64,000 nt of DNA, taken from Calamus simplicifolius (taxonomy: Eukaryota; Streptophyta; Magnoliopsida; Arecales; Arecaceae). Positions within the stretch are counted from its first letter, which is position 1; the number at the start of each line of letters is the position of its first letter. This document shows, one piece after another, positions 12,010 to 22,010 of this stretch. The stretch covers positions 439,700-503,699 of the forward strand of contig UESW01001504.1 of NCBI GenBank assembly GCA_900491605.1, in the 5' to 3' direction. A model generated the notes under the pieces. The model was not told the DNA's origin. It searched no databases and saw only the letters and a list, made by a program, of their open reading frames with translations. The translations under genes and the position numbers were made by a program.

Positions 12010-12605
12010 TAAAAAAAATTTTCGACGCTCTGCGACGCATAAAAATGCGTCGCAATAATAAAATTAAATTTATAAAAAAAATTATTAAATATTGCGACGC
12101 AATTTATTGCGTCGCAATATTTAAAATTAATTTTTAAAAATTTTTAATAAATATTGCGACGCACCTAATTGCGTCGCAATATTTAAAATTAATTTTTAAA
12201 ACAAAAAATATTATTAAATATTGCGACGCATTTATTTGCGTCGCAATATTTAATAAAAAATTTCTGTTTTAAAAATTAATTTTAAATATTGCGACGCAAT
12301 TTGGTGCGTCGCAATATTTATTAATAAATTTTTAATTTTTAAAAATTAATTATTAAATATTGCGACGCAATAAATGCGTCGCAATATTTAATAATTAATT
12401 TTTTTATAAATTTAATTTTTATTATTGCGACGCATTTTTATGCGTCGCAGAGCGTCGCAATTGCGTCGCAATATTGCGACGCAATTGCGACAAAAGAGTA
12501 TTGCGACGGGGAGTTGAGCGACGCCATCATTGCGTCGCTATTGCGTCGCTAAACATGGTATAGCGACGCATTTTGGCGTCGCAATATTTTAAATTTCTTG
12601 TAGTG
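12010..12605. repeat. CACTA-1 right subterminal repeats and terminal inverted repeat
   Basis: Closely packed inverted pairs of GCGACGCA/TGCGTCGC are separated by AT-rich spacers, becoming denser toward the end. The final bases TTTCTTGTAGTG (12594-12605) form the right TIR. Each pair could form a small hairpin, for example around ATTGCGACGCAA...TTGCGTCGCAAT. Confidence 0.9.
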
Positions 12606-12608
12606 TTT

Positions 12609-13692
12609 TCCATAGTATCATAGCTAAGATTCTCGCCCCTCGTGCTGGATCATTTAATGTGGTAAACGATAGGGACATTTGCATAATGTATGATATCTTA
12701 ATGGAAGACCCTGTAGATTTACCTGAATTAATGATGACTGTTATGAGAGAATCTATGTCCAAAGCTAAGGCTGCTTTGCCCTACGGAATGTTTCTCACTT
12801 ATGTTTTTCATGTCAAACTTAAAGGAGAAACTGCATTTGCATTACGTCACTCTGACGTTTTAATGCTCATTCACTGCACCGTATGGATTTTGCTAAGAGG
12901 GATGGTATTTGGTTAAAAAATTAGATCTAGAACAGGACAATCTTTTATGCCATCTCCTACTGTGAATCAACCTGCCTATTCCCCTCAAAACCTTTTCACT
13001 TATGACTTCAGCCAACCTAATCCATATCTTGCTGCTATGATAGCTGACCAAAACCCTTTTCTTCCTGATCCACCCGAAATCAATGTTTCTGGATCATCTT
13101 TTCGCCATGACAACCCTGCTCCTGCTCCTATTTCAACTGTTAGATTATGTGATGATTAACTCCGTCATATTATCAATGAATTGACCCTTGCCACTTCTAG
13201 TCGAAGCTCTGGTGACAGTGCTTCTTCCGTCAATGATCAGACTCTTGTACCACATATCTCCTCTGTTTTTGAAAACATGTCTGAATTTAAACTCATTCTT
13301 GAAAGGCTTGTTCATGATGTGAACATTCTTAATGGGAGAGTTTTTCACCACAACGAATCTGTCATGGAACGAATTCTGAAGGAGGTAAATTTACTTAAAA
13401 GCAAGCTTGAAAACTTTGAGACCAAGGCTGAGTGGGTAGAGTATCAAATGAGATCGAACCAGACCCAGACCGTGATGCTACAAATGCAGTTGACCATTGG
13501 ACTGGAACCCTCTCTAGGCTGAGCCAACTCATGGAGATTCTCATCACTAGTTTTGCAGCCTCTGTGCCTGATGCTTCTTTCTCTCATCCACACCTTTTCA
13601 CTCCACCGGCATGGCCTTCCTCCGTCAAGCCTGAATCGTCAAGCAAGCCAAATGTTTCAGTGCATATTTCTTCATCTGATGACGACAAGTGA
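12609..13692 (+). pseudogene. SIRE-type ORF2 product fragment (putative plant transposon protein)
   Basis: The first part reads VVNDRDICIMYDILMEDPVDLPELMM...ALPYGMFLT (split for display) and aligns by eye with the copia C product around its SERDIFVMDAVVSGKPINLP...SLPYGMVLT region. Downstream is a Pro-rich stretch (PSPTVNQPAYSPQNL) and a coiled-coil-like segment (FKLILERLVHDVNILNGRV). Stops and frame changes occur near 12915, 13160 and 13515, so it is not a single open frame. The function of this ORF in the SIRE lineage is not established; an envelope-like role has been proposed for some members. Confidence 0.7.
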
Positions 13693-13910
13693 TTGTACTT
13701 AACTTATATGTTTTGTAGTTTTGAACAAACTCGTTGTGCTTGTTTATGTTTATGCTCTATGACTTAGAACAATGACATGTAATATCTATTGTCTTGTACT
13801 AATCTGTATGACTGTTTTAATTATGGTTATGTAATGAATGTTAACATCTCCTTGATCTATTATGCTTAAAGTTATTGCAAGACTCTTCAAACTTCTTTTT
13901 GATTAATGAT

Positions 13911-14128
13911 AAAAAGGGGGAGAAGAATGTTGCTTGCATACATTAAGAATGGAGTAAAATAGTAACTCCATATATTCAGGGGGAGAAAAGAAAAGGATTT
14001 CACTTATTTATTTTGACAGGGGGAGAAATTAATGTTTTCTGATTACTCCTGTTTACTTATTAAACTTCCATATGTACACTTGCTCTTTATATGCTTAAAG
14101 GTTTTGTCATCATCAAAAAGGGGGAGAT
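13911..14128 (+). promoter_or_regulatory. four polypurine-tract-like motifs before the copia A 3' LTR
   Basis: AAAAAGGGGGAGAAG occurs at 13911, a GGGGGAGAAAAG motif near 13978, a GGGGGAGAAA motif near 14018, and AAAAAGGGGGAGATT at 14116-14128. The last directly precedes the LTR and is the functional candidate for plus-strand priming; the other three are additional copies 100-220 bases upstream. Confidence 0.8.
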
Positions 14129-14284
14129 TGTTGACCCCAGATTGATTTTGATGATTGCAAAACAAATTAAGCAATTCTAAGATTGATACAGGAAAGTTCG
14201 GTCGCCTTGCAAGTAAGTATCTTCATGCAAAATCGACTGGTAAGAAAGTACTTCATTTAATTTGCTTTGAATATGATTATTAGC

Positions 14285-15140
14285 CTTGGAGTTAACTGGT
14301 TAGCTAGCTTGTTAGTCTATTTAGCTAACTGGCACGACTTTCAGCTAGCTGGAAAAGTTTCATAGTGTATGGGCCGAACCATCTTGCATTTTGGCTAGCT
14401 GTCTAGCTAGCTTGTTAGCTAGCTGAAGTTTCTTCAGCTAACTAAAACACTTGTCTCAGTAAGATGGCCGAACGTCCCTTTATTTCAGCTAACTGATGAG
14501 TTAGTTTGTTAGCTAGCTGAAGCTCTTTCAGCTAACTAAGGAACTTGTCTCAGGTACCTGGCCGAACGTCCCTTTATTTTAGTTAAGTGGTGAGCTAGCT
14601 GGTTAGCTAGCTGGAATTCCATCAGCTAACTAAAATTCCTGTCATAGTGGTTTGGCCGAACACCCTTCCATTTTAGCTAGCTGGCTGGATGTCTTGTTAG
14701 TTAACTGTAACTCCTTCTACCTAACTGACGTTTATTTTAGTTAACTGCTTAGCTAACTATTTTTCACAGGGAATGTTACAGCCGAATGGATTTAAATTTT
14801 AGTTAACTGGAGAGCTAGCTATCGATTGGCTAGTTAGCTGGAGAGTTAGCTACTTTATTCAGTCGACTGACTGCCTTTTTGCTTAATTAGCTGGAGAGCT
14901 AACTAAACTGGATGGATAGCATAGTATTTTTGCTTCTAGTTAGCTCGTGAGCTAACTGGCCATTCTTTAGTTAGCTATTCAGCTAACTAGCTATCCTATC
15001 TCTCTCCTGCAGCCGTTTGGATTTCAAATGGAGTTAGCTGGCGAGTTAGCTGCCGAGTTAACTAACGTGCTGCCTCAGAATGTTTCTTTTGTTATGACCT
15101 CTCTGGTTAGCTAACTGATTAGCTAGCTGGGGGTTATTGC
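14285..15140. repeat. array of near-palindromic TTAGCTAGCTGG / AGCTAACTGG motifs
   Basis: Dozens of copies of AGCTAGCT, AGCTAACT and variants fill the U3 region. Between about 14400 and 14760 they form a higher-order repeat of roughly 95 bases that also contains GGCCGAACGTCCCTTTAT-like phrases. Many motifs are self-complementary (TTAGCTAGCTAA-like). Confidence 0.9.
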
Positions 15141-15749
15141 TTTACTCTTGGACGATGGCATTCATTTCTCAGCTACCTGGAGCTTCTCTCTTTCAGTCCA
15201 CCGCCGCCTAAAGCTTTTAAAGAGTTTCTTTCTCTCTTTCTCTCTCTATTGCTATTTCAAGCTATAGTTAACTTTTGATTTTTGAATTTTTACAGTGTTT
15301 ATCCTTCCTCAAATGGAGATCTGCATTCAATGCTTAAGGGAAACATGTTTAACGGTTATATTTTCTTCACGTTATTATTTCCATTTATTTCTTATGTATC
15401 TAACGGATATTTTCTTGTTAGATGGTTATTAATAGCTGGGATTAGAAGCACACCAAGACGACGATTTTTGAAAAAAATTTCAAAGAGAGAAAAATCCAAG
15501 AAAAGAGCCTTCATTAAATATTTGTTGAGTGGTTGTTGTGCATTCAAGCTCATTCCTTACTCCGAAAGGTCGTCCGAATCATTGAAGCTTTTCAAGCATT
15601 CAAGACTTCAGCTGCTTCAACCTAGTTCATTTATTGCTGAGTTTATTGCTTCAAAAAGTTGTAAAGTATATTCTGAATATTTACTCTTTGTAGGAGCTTC
15701 TTCTTTACATACTCTGATTATCTTGTAAAAGGGTTAGTGAACCCTGGTT

Positions 15750-15920
15750 TGTTGGCTTCCTTGTGCCATTTAAACAAGAGGACTAGCCTAGGTTTGGCTA
15801 GGGGTTCTTGGCTTCCTTGTGCCGTGAAACAAGAGGCCTAGCCTAGGTTTGGCTAGGGGTTTTTGGCTGCCTTGTGCCGTATAAACAAGAGGGCTAGCCT
15901 GGTTCGGCTAGAGGTTGTAA
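15750..15920 (+). repeat. three tandem copies of a 55-57 base repeat in LTR A
   Basis: GGCTTCCTTGTGCC (GGCTGCC in the third copy) begins near 15753, 15810 and 15865. Each copy is followed by an AAACAAGAGG phrase and CTAGCCTAGGTTTGGCTAGG or a variant. They lie downstream of the U3 array, in what should be the R/U5 part of the LTR. Confidence 0.85.
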
Positions 15921-16152
15921 TCGTTGTGATACGATTAATGGAATTCCCAAAGGTTTTGGGGAGTGGATGTAGGTGCTGAGCTTGACACCGAACCACTATA
16001 AACTCCTGTATGTTTGAGGTTGATTTCTTATCTACTGTTATTATTCTGTGCACCCCACTTCACCACTATAAATCTAAATTAGGATTAAAAGCACATTCAT
16101 CTGCATAGCTATTAAATTTTTTAAATAACCCAATTCACCCTCCTCTTGGGTT

Positions 16153-16294
16153 ACTAATTAGCGACTGATTTAATGAGTCGCTAAATTACGTCGCAGATTT
16201 TATGGGTTGCAATTGCGTCGCAATTTTGTCATTATTTTACGACAAAATTTTGCATCGCTAAATGGCATCATTATTTCATGAATTTCTTGTAGTG
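16153..16294 (+). mobile_element. isolated CACTA right end (CACTA-2 fragment)
   Basis: The fragment contains degenerate GCGACTGA/GCGTCGC-type subterminal motifs and ends with TTTCTTGTAGTG at 16283-16294, the same terminus as CACTA-1. Only about 140 bases survive. On its left is the broken 3' LTR of copia A; on its right is the gag start region of minus-strand copia B. The orientation is the same as CACTA-1. Confidence 0.85.
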
Positions 16295-16389
16295 CTTGCT
16301 TTCCAATATGAATAGTTTATGCCACTAAACAAAGGTGATCGATTTGTGGATTGACCTTCAGAGAAAGATGATCTAGCTTGAGCTACCAT
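16295..16389 (-). pseudogene. N-terminal gag fragment of copia B
   Basis: Reading minus from the ATG at 16389, the frame gives MVAQARSSFSEGQ...FSGINYSYWK. This corresponds to the N terminus of the copia C gag (from the ATG at 48706, with its GTNYSYWK motif). The frame is cut by the CACTA terminus at 16294. Confidence 0.75.
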
Positions 16390-16435
16390 TTGGATCTTTA
16401 GCTCTTGATTGTTAGATCAAGCCAAAATGAGCACT

Positions 16436-16448
16436 TGCTCTTATACCA
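16436..16448 (-). promoter_or_regulatory. copia B primer binding site (initiator tRNA-Met type)
   Basis: On the minus strand TTGGTATAAGAGC follows the LTR end. It resembles the plant copia PBS TGGTATCAGAGC, complementary to the 3' end of initiator tRNA-Met, with one mismatch. Confidence 0.75.
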
Positions 16449-16450
16449 AT

Positions 16451-17975
16451 TGTTGGCCCAGATGGCAACCCAAGAGGGGGGGTGAATTGGGTTCTTTAAA
16501 AATTTTACAATTAAAATCAATTACACAAGATTAATGTGCACAAGTGAAGTGATGCAATAAATGATGAACACAATATAAAGAAGAGAGAGAGAAAAATAAT
16601 CACAAAAACACGCAAGATTTATAGTAGTTCGGTGTTAGCCACACCTACGTCCACTCTCAAGCAACTCTTGGATCCACACTATAATCATCTGATTACAGCT
16701 AAGTTGTTTTGCAAGATCACAACTCGAACTTGTTGTTTTACATCGGGTCACAACAAACCCAGCTGGTTTTCATAGATTCACCAGCACAAAACCTAACGTA
16801 AGCTACTCTTAGTTTACCCCGAGGTCAACTACCTCAACTAATTCAATCCCTGATTGAATTAGAAAATAAACAATTCAAATATACGTGTACAACAAATTAA
16901 AAGCTCCTCAATTGAGCAAATAAACAATATGAATAAATGAGAATAGAAAAGCCTGTTTTGAAGCAATATGAAGTTGAGCTTTTCTTCTTTTCTTCTTTTC
17001 CTCTTCTCTTCTGAATGGGCTATCAAGATTTGAACTCTGATTCTTGAACAAGGCTCGGTGAAGAGAAGGTTGAAAATTTAAGGCTCTTGCTCTTCTTCTT
17101 CAAAACGTTGAAAATCTTTCGGATTTGATTTTGGAAGGCTTTTGGATTTCTCTTCTATCTCTCAATAACAATTAGGCTTTAACTCAGAGAATTTCTTCTT
17201 TAGGATTTCTTGATTTCTCTCTTTTTCTTCTCGTTTTTCTTCTTTTCTCTCGTTCTCTATTTTTTAAACGGACGAAGCTCCTTTTTATAATCCTTCTTAA
17301 TCCAAGTTTAGGTAAAAAATAGCCATTGAAATGTACTTGGATTACTTCCTCATGCAAAGAAATAGATCCGTTGGAGGGTAGGTGAAGAAATGTGACCGTT
17401 GGAATCGACTCTGACAGATTTGAAAATCGACTCTGATATGTTGTAGTCAGCTCCAACTTTTAGGTGTCGGCTCTAAGTCGGGTTTCCAAAAATAGTAACA
17501 AAAAGTCCATCGTGGAGTCGGCTCCGAGATTCTGTGGTGTCGACACATCGCGATCTGGAGTCGGCTCTAATCTCCGAGGGTGTTGGCTCTAACAATGTCC
17601 TGAAAATGCAGTCTATGTTCTCATGTTAGAGTCACTCTAAATATCCAGGTGTCGGCTCTAAAATCTGAAGCAGAAAATAGTTCTCTGTATCTAAGGTTAG
17701 AGTCGGCTCTAACTTTTCAGGTGTCAACTCTAAACCGTGCCGAAAGTTTCAAACTGTTCTGATACACTCTGAAGTCAGCTCTAATGACTGTGGGTGTCGG
17801 CTCTAACTTCTGAACTTTGACAAATACCTTTAAACATTGATTCAAATTGATTTTCTATTTAATATTTGAATAATTTACCTTTTTAAATTTCTGAAACATA
17901 TGTCAATTACATTAGTAACACAAGGAATATACTCATGATTTTTGTTAATCATCAAAAATAATAAGTGGGTCAACA
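16451..17975 (-). repeat. copia B 5' LTR (SIRE-like, minus orientation)
   Basis: On + the LTR begins TGTTGGCCCAGATGGCAACC and ends GTGGGTCAACA at 17975, so on the minus strand it reads TGTTGACCC...CCAACA. A TATA-like TTATAAAAAGG lies on minus at about 17281-17291. The U3 upstream of it carries a GTCGGCTC repeat array. The ends and general plan match copia C. The element is cut 156 bases inside the LTR by a CACTA terminus, so the rest of copia B is missing. Confidence 0.85.
17400..17815. repeat. GTCGGCTC(TAA) repeat array in the U3 of LTR B
   Basis: About a dozen units of GAGTCGGCTCTAA, GTGTCGGCTCTAA and close variants are spaced roughly 20-40 bases apart. The core GTCGGCTC is shared with the array in copia C; the flanking bases differ. 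Confidence 0.85.
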
Positions 17976-18290
17976 CTTCCAATGGACCTCCGATTGTCAA
18001 AAGTCCATTGAAAACCTCAAGAGATACCTCAGCTCGCCTCCACTGCTCAGCAGCCTAAAGCTTGAAGAACTCCTATACTTGTATCTAGCCATCTCGAAGA
18101 ATGTTATCGGCTCTGTGATGATCCAGGAAGAGAACAAAGTTTAGAAATCAGTCTACTATATCAGCAATATGCTTCAGAATACTAAAACTAGATATACTAG
18201 GATTGAAAAGTTGGTATATGCATTGATAACGTCCCTATGGAAGTTGCACCCATACTGCACACCATAGTATTCTGATCAACCAACCGATTA
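17976..18290 (+). pseudogene. gypsy-1 RT-associated RNase H (C-terminal part)
   Basis: The sequence encodes decayed RNase H motifs: LKLEELLYLYLAISKN, VYYISNMLQNTKTRYT and EKLVYALITSLWKLHPY. These correspond to the RNase H segment that follows RT in Ty3/gypsy pol. In-frame stops occur, for example after EENKV and after HPYCTP. Confidence 0.75.
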
Positions 18291-18292
18291 AG

Positions 18293-18889
18293 GTGATCCT
18301 CCATCATTCAGAAGTATCAAGGAGGATGGCAAAATGGGTTGTAAAGCTGAGCGAGCATGATGTATGTTACCAACCTTGCTTGGCTATCAAGGTGCAGGTT
18401 TTGGTGGACTTTCTCCTTGAATGCACTATTCGGGAGGATGGGTCGGCACTAGAAGACCCTCAGCAAACAAAAGCTGAGACCCGATGGCTACTGCACGTAG
18501 ATGGATCCTCCAACTCAAATAGCTCTAGTGCGGGATTGGTCCTAATAAGCACGGAAGGAACTATATTCGAATACGCCATCTGCTTTACCTTTCTAGTTTT
18601 CAACAATGAGGCCGAGTATGAAGCTCTACTCGTCGGACTCAAAATTGCCCAAAATATAAGGATCAAGAGACTAACTGTCTACACTGACTCTCAGCTAGTG
18701 GACGGACATATGCGAGAAGAATTCAAGGCCCAGAAATTGAACATGATTCGATACCTGCAGAAGGTACGTGGGCTATTACTTCACTTCCCCGAGCTTGAAA
18801 TCATCCAAGTTCCAAGGACAGAAAATGCCCGCATAGACCTTCTCTCAAGATTGACCATGGCCACCATCGACTCTATGGATATGAAATAG
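18293..18889 (+). pseudogene. gypsy-1 second RNase H (archaeal-type RNase H domain)
   Basis: A 198-codon open stretch begins within the pol region (VSRRMAKWVVKLSEHD) and continues into WLLHVDGSSNSNSSSAGLVL, FNNEAEYEALLVGLKIA and VYTDSQLVDGHM, ending with VPRTENARIDLLSRL. These are the DGSS, E and D motifs of RNase H and the typical C terminus of the extra domain of Tat elements. The domain itself is open and retains its acidic residues, but it sits in a broken polyprotein. Confidence 0.85.
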
Positions 18890-19019
18890 AAGTTCCACCT
18901 TAAAGTCTTAAAGAAGCCCAGCATAATGGACACCGATATCGTGATGCAGCTCAAAAATGAGCCATCACTGATCGACCCTATCTTGGCATACCTCAGGAAT
19001 GAGTCCCTCCATGTAGACA

Positions 19020-20198
19020 AAAAAGAAGTCAGAAGGTTGAAGATGCAAACCTCCCACTACATCCTACACGAAGGATAACTCTACAAATACTTTTTCTCTA
19101 TGCCACTACTTAAATGTCTCAGGCCATCAGAGGTCGATTACGCCCTGCGTGAGGTCCATGAAGGCATATACAGGAACCACTTAGGAGGTCGGGCTCTCTG
19201 TCACAAAGTACTACGGCAAGGGTACTACTGGCCTACTATAATGAAGGATTCGAATGACCTTGTACTAGCATGCGACTCATGCCAGCATCATTCAAACATC
19301 CAAAGGCTTCTGTCAACATCTTTGATGCCCATCGCAGCCGCCTAGCCCTTTGCGAAGTGAGAAATGGACATCCTCGATCTGTTTCCTCCTACCACTAGGT
19401 AAAGAAAATTTCTATTCATTGCCATTGATTATTTCACCAAGTGGATTGAAGCCGAGGCAGTGGCTCAGATCACCAAGGCCTGAACCAAATACTTCATTTG
19501 GTGCTCCATTATCTATCGATTAGGCCTTCCACATATAATCATTATCAATAATGATCGACAGTTTGACAACCCAAGGTTCCAAGAGTTCTGCAAAAACCAC
19601 GGCACCAACCACCAGCTTGCCTTGGTTGGGCACCCGCAAGCAAATGGCGAGGCAAAAGTAGCCAATCGGATTCTCGTGCAAGGGTAAGGCCCGACTGAGC
19701 GAAACTTGAGGTAGATGGGTAGACAAGCTTCATCACATTGTTTGAGTCTACCGAACGATGCAACGAATTCCAACTGGTGAGACTCTGTTCAGGATGGCTT
19801 TCGGCACTACAGCTATCATCCCAGTCGAGATTGGCCTACCATCGCCCAGAGTTGAAGCCTACTCTGAGGAAGCAAACGATGAGCAACTACGGACCAACCT
19901 TGACCACATTGAAGAAGTTAGAGAAAAGGCCTGAATTAGAATGGTTGCGTACCAACAATGCATGGCCCATTATTATTCTTTCCGAGTGAAAGGAAAGTTC
20001 TTTCTTCCCAGCAATTTGGTGCTCCACAAAGTTTTGGTCTCTAAGCCAACAGAGCAAGGAAAGCTAACTCCGAACTGGGAAGGTCCCTACCAAGTAGCAA
20101 AGGTAATCAGGCCTGGCACCTAACGGCTCCAAGACCTCAATGGAAAAGCCACTCCCAAGACATGGAACTCGGACAATCTCCGAGTATATTACCAGTAA
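19020..20198 (+). pseudogene. gypsy-1 integrase and pol C terminus
   Basis: The HHCC region is recognisable (VHEGIYRNHLGGRAL...YWP...CDSCQ). The catalytic core shows D in EMDILDLFPP, D in INNDRQFDN and E in QANGEAKVANR, so the DDE triad is still present. The C-terminal part reads LTPNWEGPYQVAKVIRPGT and NSDNLRVYYQ, followed by TAA at 20196-20198. Multiple stops and frame changes (for example near 19345, 19400, 19480, 19690 and 19990) inactivate it. Confidence 0.85.
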
Positions 20199-20283
20199 GG
20201 TATTCCTCAAACATTGGCTACCTTACTCTTTGTAATGAACATCTTCATATATGTCCATCTTCTCTCCAAGGTGACCATCTTTT

Positions 20284-21461
20284 TAGAGGTGGGCATTGGG
20301 CTGGGCCGCCCATGGCCCGGCCTCGCCCGGCACAAAGCGGGTCGTGCCTAGCACGGCCCACTTGCTACAATAGTGGGCCATGCCAGGCATGGCCCATAAA
20401 AGGGGATCATGCTAGGCTAAGGATATCTAGCCCATGGGCCAGCCTGGCATGGCCCATAAGGGACTGGATTGGCACGGCCCACAAGAGCCAGGCTTGGCAC
20501 AGTCCGCGGGCCAGCCCGGTATGGCCCACAAGGGCCTGGGTTGAGCCAGGCACAGCTCACAAGGGCCTAGGAAACCACCAAATTGGGCTGCTTCTTCCTC
20601 CTCCTTCGCCTCCACAATCTCCTCCACCTCCTTGCCACCTCGATCCATTCCCTCCTCCTCCTCCTACCCCTCCCCCAGCGGCGTTTCCTCAGCCTCGTCG
20701 CCCTCCAGGAGCTCCTCCTCTCCCTCGCCTTCCTTCATCATGGCCACGTCGCTCGCACCATCTCCCTCGGCCCCTTGTCCGCCTTCATCCATGTCTGGAC
20801 CCTAGTCACCCGCTGCCCTGGCCGGCCCCCTCTTGTCCTCATCCACGACTTCGGTGGCGATGCCAAGTGGCAGTGGGAAGCCAAATTGGGCCGCTCTTTC
20901 GACCTTTACATTCCTGATTTGGTCTTCTTCAATCAATCCCGAGTAGATGGTGAGGATCGGTTCATGGGGTTCCAGGTGTAGTGCATGGCAAGGTGATGCG
21001 GTACCTCAGTATGGAGCGGTACGCGATGGTGGGGATCAACTACGATAGCTTAGTGGCTTTCAGGATGGCGGAGATGGCGGAGGAGGCGGTGGAGCGGGTG
21101 GTGATCCTCACCGCTAGCATTAGCCTCACAGTCGAGCAGTGGTGGGAGCTGGCGGGGAGGGAGGAGAGGGACACGAGCGAGATCCTGCTTCCCCCAATGC
21201 GCCGAGGATCTGGTCATCCTCCAACACTCAATGTACCGCCCACCCTGAAGGATCCCTGCATTCTTGCTCCGGCATCAACATATGCCAGCACGACCCATCA
21301 CCCCATGGGTCATGGGCCATGCCGGGCTTGGTTTTAGATTAAGCGGGCTATGCCAGGCACGACCCGTGGTGGAAATAGGCTGGACTGGCATGGCCCATTT
21401 AATCTGTGGCCTGATAGGCCTGGGTCGGGCCGGGCCCGGTATGGCCCAATGCCCAAGTATA
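20284..21461. mobile_element. hAT-like DNA transposon carrying a captured gene
   Basis: An 8-base direct repeat CATCTTTT flanks the element (20276-20283 and 21462-21469), the target duplication length of hAT elements. Termini are TAGAGGTGGGCATTGGGC on the left and, as reverse complement, TATACTTGGGCATTGGGC on the right. Inside each end are many repeats of GGCCCGGCACGGCCCA-like motifs (20300-20580 and 21290-21450). No transposase is encoded, so it is non-autonomous. The interior is a GC-rich alpha/beta-hydrolase fragment. It is inserted in the spacer of gypsy-1, just after pol. Confidence 0.85.
20590..21245 (+). pseudogene. captured alpha/beta-hydrolase gene fragment
   Basis: The translated segments match the plant alpha/beta-hydrolase fold in order. 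PPLVLIHDFGGDAKWQW (about 20825-20880) corresponds to the oxyanion-hole HGFG region, and FDLYIPDLVFF follows. After a frame change near 20980 come MRYLSMERYAMVGINYDS (the nucleophile elbow, GINYD at about 21032-21046), FRMAEMAEEAVERVVIL and WELAGREERDTSEILLP. The family elbow is GxSxG; here the Ser position is Asn and the last Gly is Asp, so the enzyme would be inactive. The C-terminal half with the catalytic His is missing. GC content and codon bias are unlike the flanking retrotransposon. Confidence 0.85.
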
Positions 21462-21529
21462 CATCTTTTTCTAAGATGTTAATGAGAACCAAGTTTCTTC
21501 CAAATACTAATCCCACTGATCCTTTTTCT

Positions 21530-22010
21530 AAACCTTAGCAGAGTCGAGCACTTGAATTCTTCGAACCTCAGTGGGGCCGAGCACTAAATTCTTCAAACCT
21601 TGGCAGGGCCAAGCACTTGAATTCTAGAAACCTCGGTATGGTGGAGCAATCTTTTTCTCCATACCTTGATAGGGTTGAATACTTAAGTTACTTGGACCTG
21701 GGCATGGTCAAACATCCTTTTTCTCCGAACCTTGGCAGGGCCGAGTACTTCATTTATTTAGACATCGGCACGACCGAGTTTTCTATTTCTCTGAATCTTG
21801 GCAGGGCCGAGTACTTAATTTATCTAGATCCTAGCATAACCGAGTATTCTATTTCTTCAAATCTCGGCAGGACCGAGCACTTAAGTTACCTAAACCTTGG
21901 CATGACCGATCATTTTATTTCTCTGAACCACGGCAGGGCTAAGTACCTAAATGCTACAAACCTCGGCAGGATTGAGTAAGAATTTACTTCATTCTACTTA
22001 TAAACCTTAA
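21530..22010 (+). repeat. tandem repeat in the gypsy-1 spacer
   Basis: Phrases such as CCTTGGCAGGGCCGAG and CTCGGCAGGACCGAGCAC, followed by ACTTAATTTATCTAGA-like sequence, recur roughly every 35-75 bases with variation. Such arrays between pol and the 3' region are common in Tat-lineage elements. Confidence 0.8.

Larger units (their letters stand above)
3469..12605 (+). mobile_element. CACTA-1: CACTA (En/Spm-like) DNA transposon, left TIR missing
   Basis: The element has the typical CACTA layout: subterminal repeats at both ends, a TNP2-type transposase gene and a second gene with a Transposase_24-like product, both on +. The right terminus is TTTCTTGTAGTG ending at 12605, the reverse complement of the CACTACAAGAAA terminus of the family. 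The expected CACTACAAGAAA at the left end is absent, because the sequence begins at the N at 3468. No target duplication can therefore be checked. To the right it abuts the middle of ORF2 of a SIRE-like copia, so it may have inserted into that element. Single-base frame breaks in the transposase leave the copy non-functional as read. Confidence 0.88.
12606..16152 (+). mobile_element. copia A: 3' part of a SIRE-like Ty1/copia retrotransposon
   Basis: Present are the 3' half of ORF2, several polypurine tracts and a 3' LTR that starts TGTTGACCCC at 14129. The LTR runs to the phrase CAATTCACC...CTCTTGGGTTA, which in the related LTRs lies close to the 3' terminus, and is then cut by CACTA-like sequence. 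gag and pol are absent, because the left edge is the CACTA-1 terminus. The ORF2 product is homologous to that of copia C (42402-43381, minus). Confidence 0.85.
14129..16152 (+). repeat. copia A 3' LTR (3' tip missing)
   Basis: The LTR starts TGTTGACCCCAG immediately after a polypurine tract. The U3 part is filled with an AGCTAGCTGG-type array (14285-15140). Downstream are a CT-rich run (15225-15250) and three copies of a roughly 56-base repeat (15750-15920). The end region GGTTCGGCTAGAGG...CAATTCACC...CTCTTGGG matches the layout of the other SIRE-like LTRs here. The last roughly 20 bases, including the expected CA end, are replaced by CACTA-like sequence. Confidence 0.8.

Noticed and set aside
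14285..15140. CRISPR-like appearance of the AGCTAGCTGG array
   Set aside because: Motifs are short, variable and irregularly spaced, lie inside an LTR of a plant element, and have no unique-length spacers or cas genes.
16451..17975. Copia B LTR as a solo LTR
   Set aside because: A PBS and a gag start lie directly inside it on the minus strand, so it is the 5' LTR of a truncated element, not a solo LTR.
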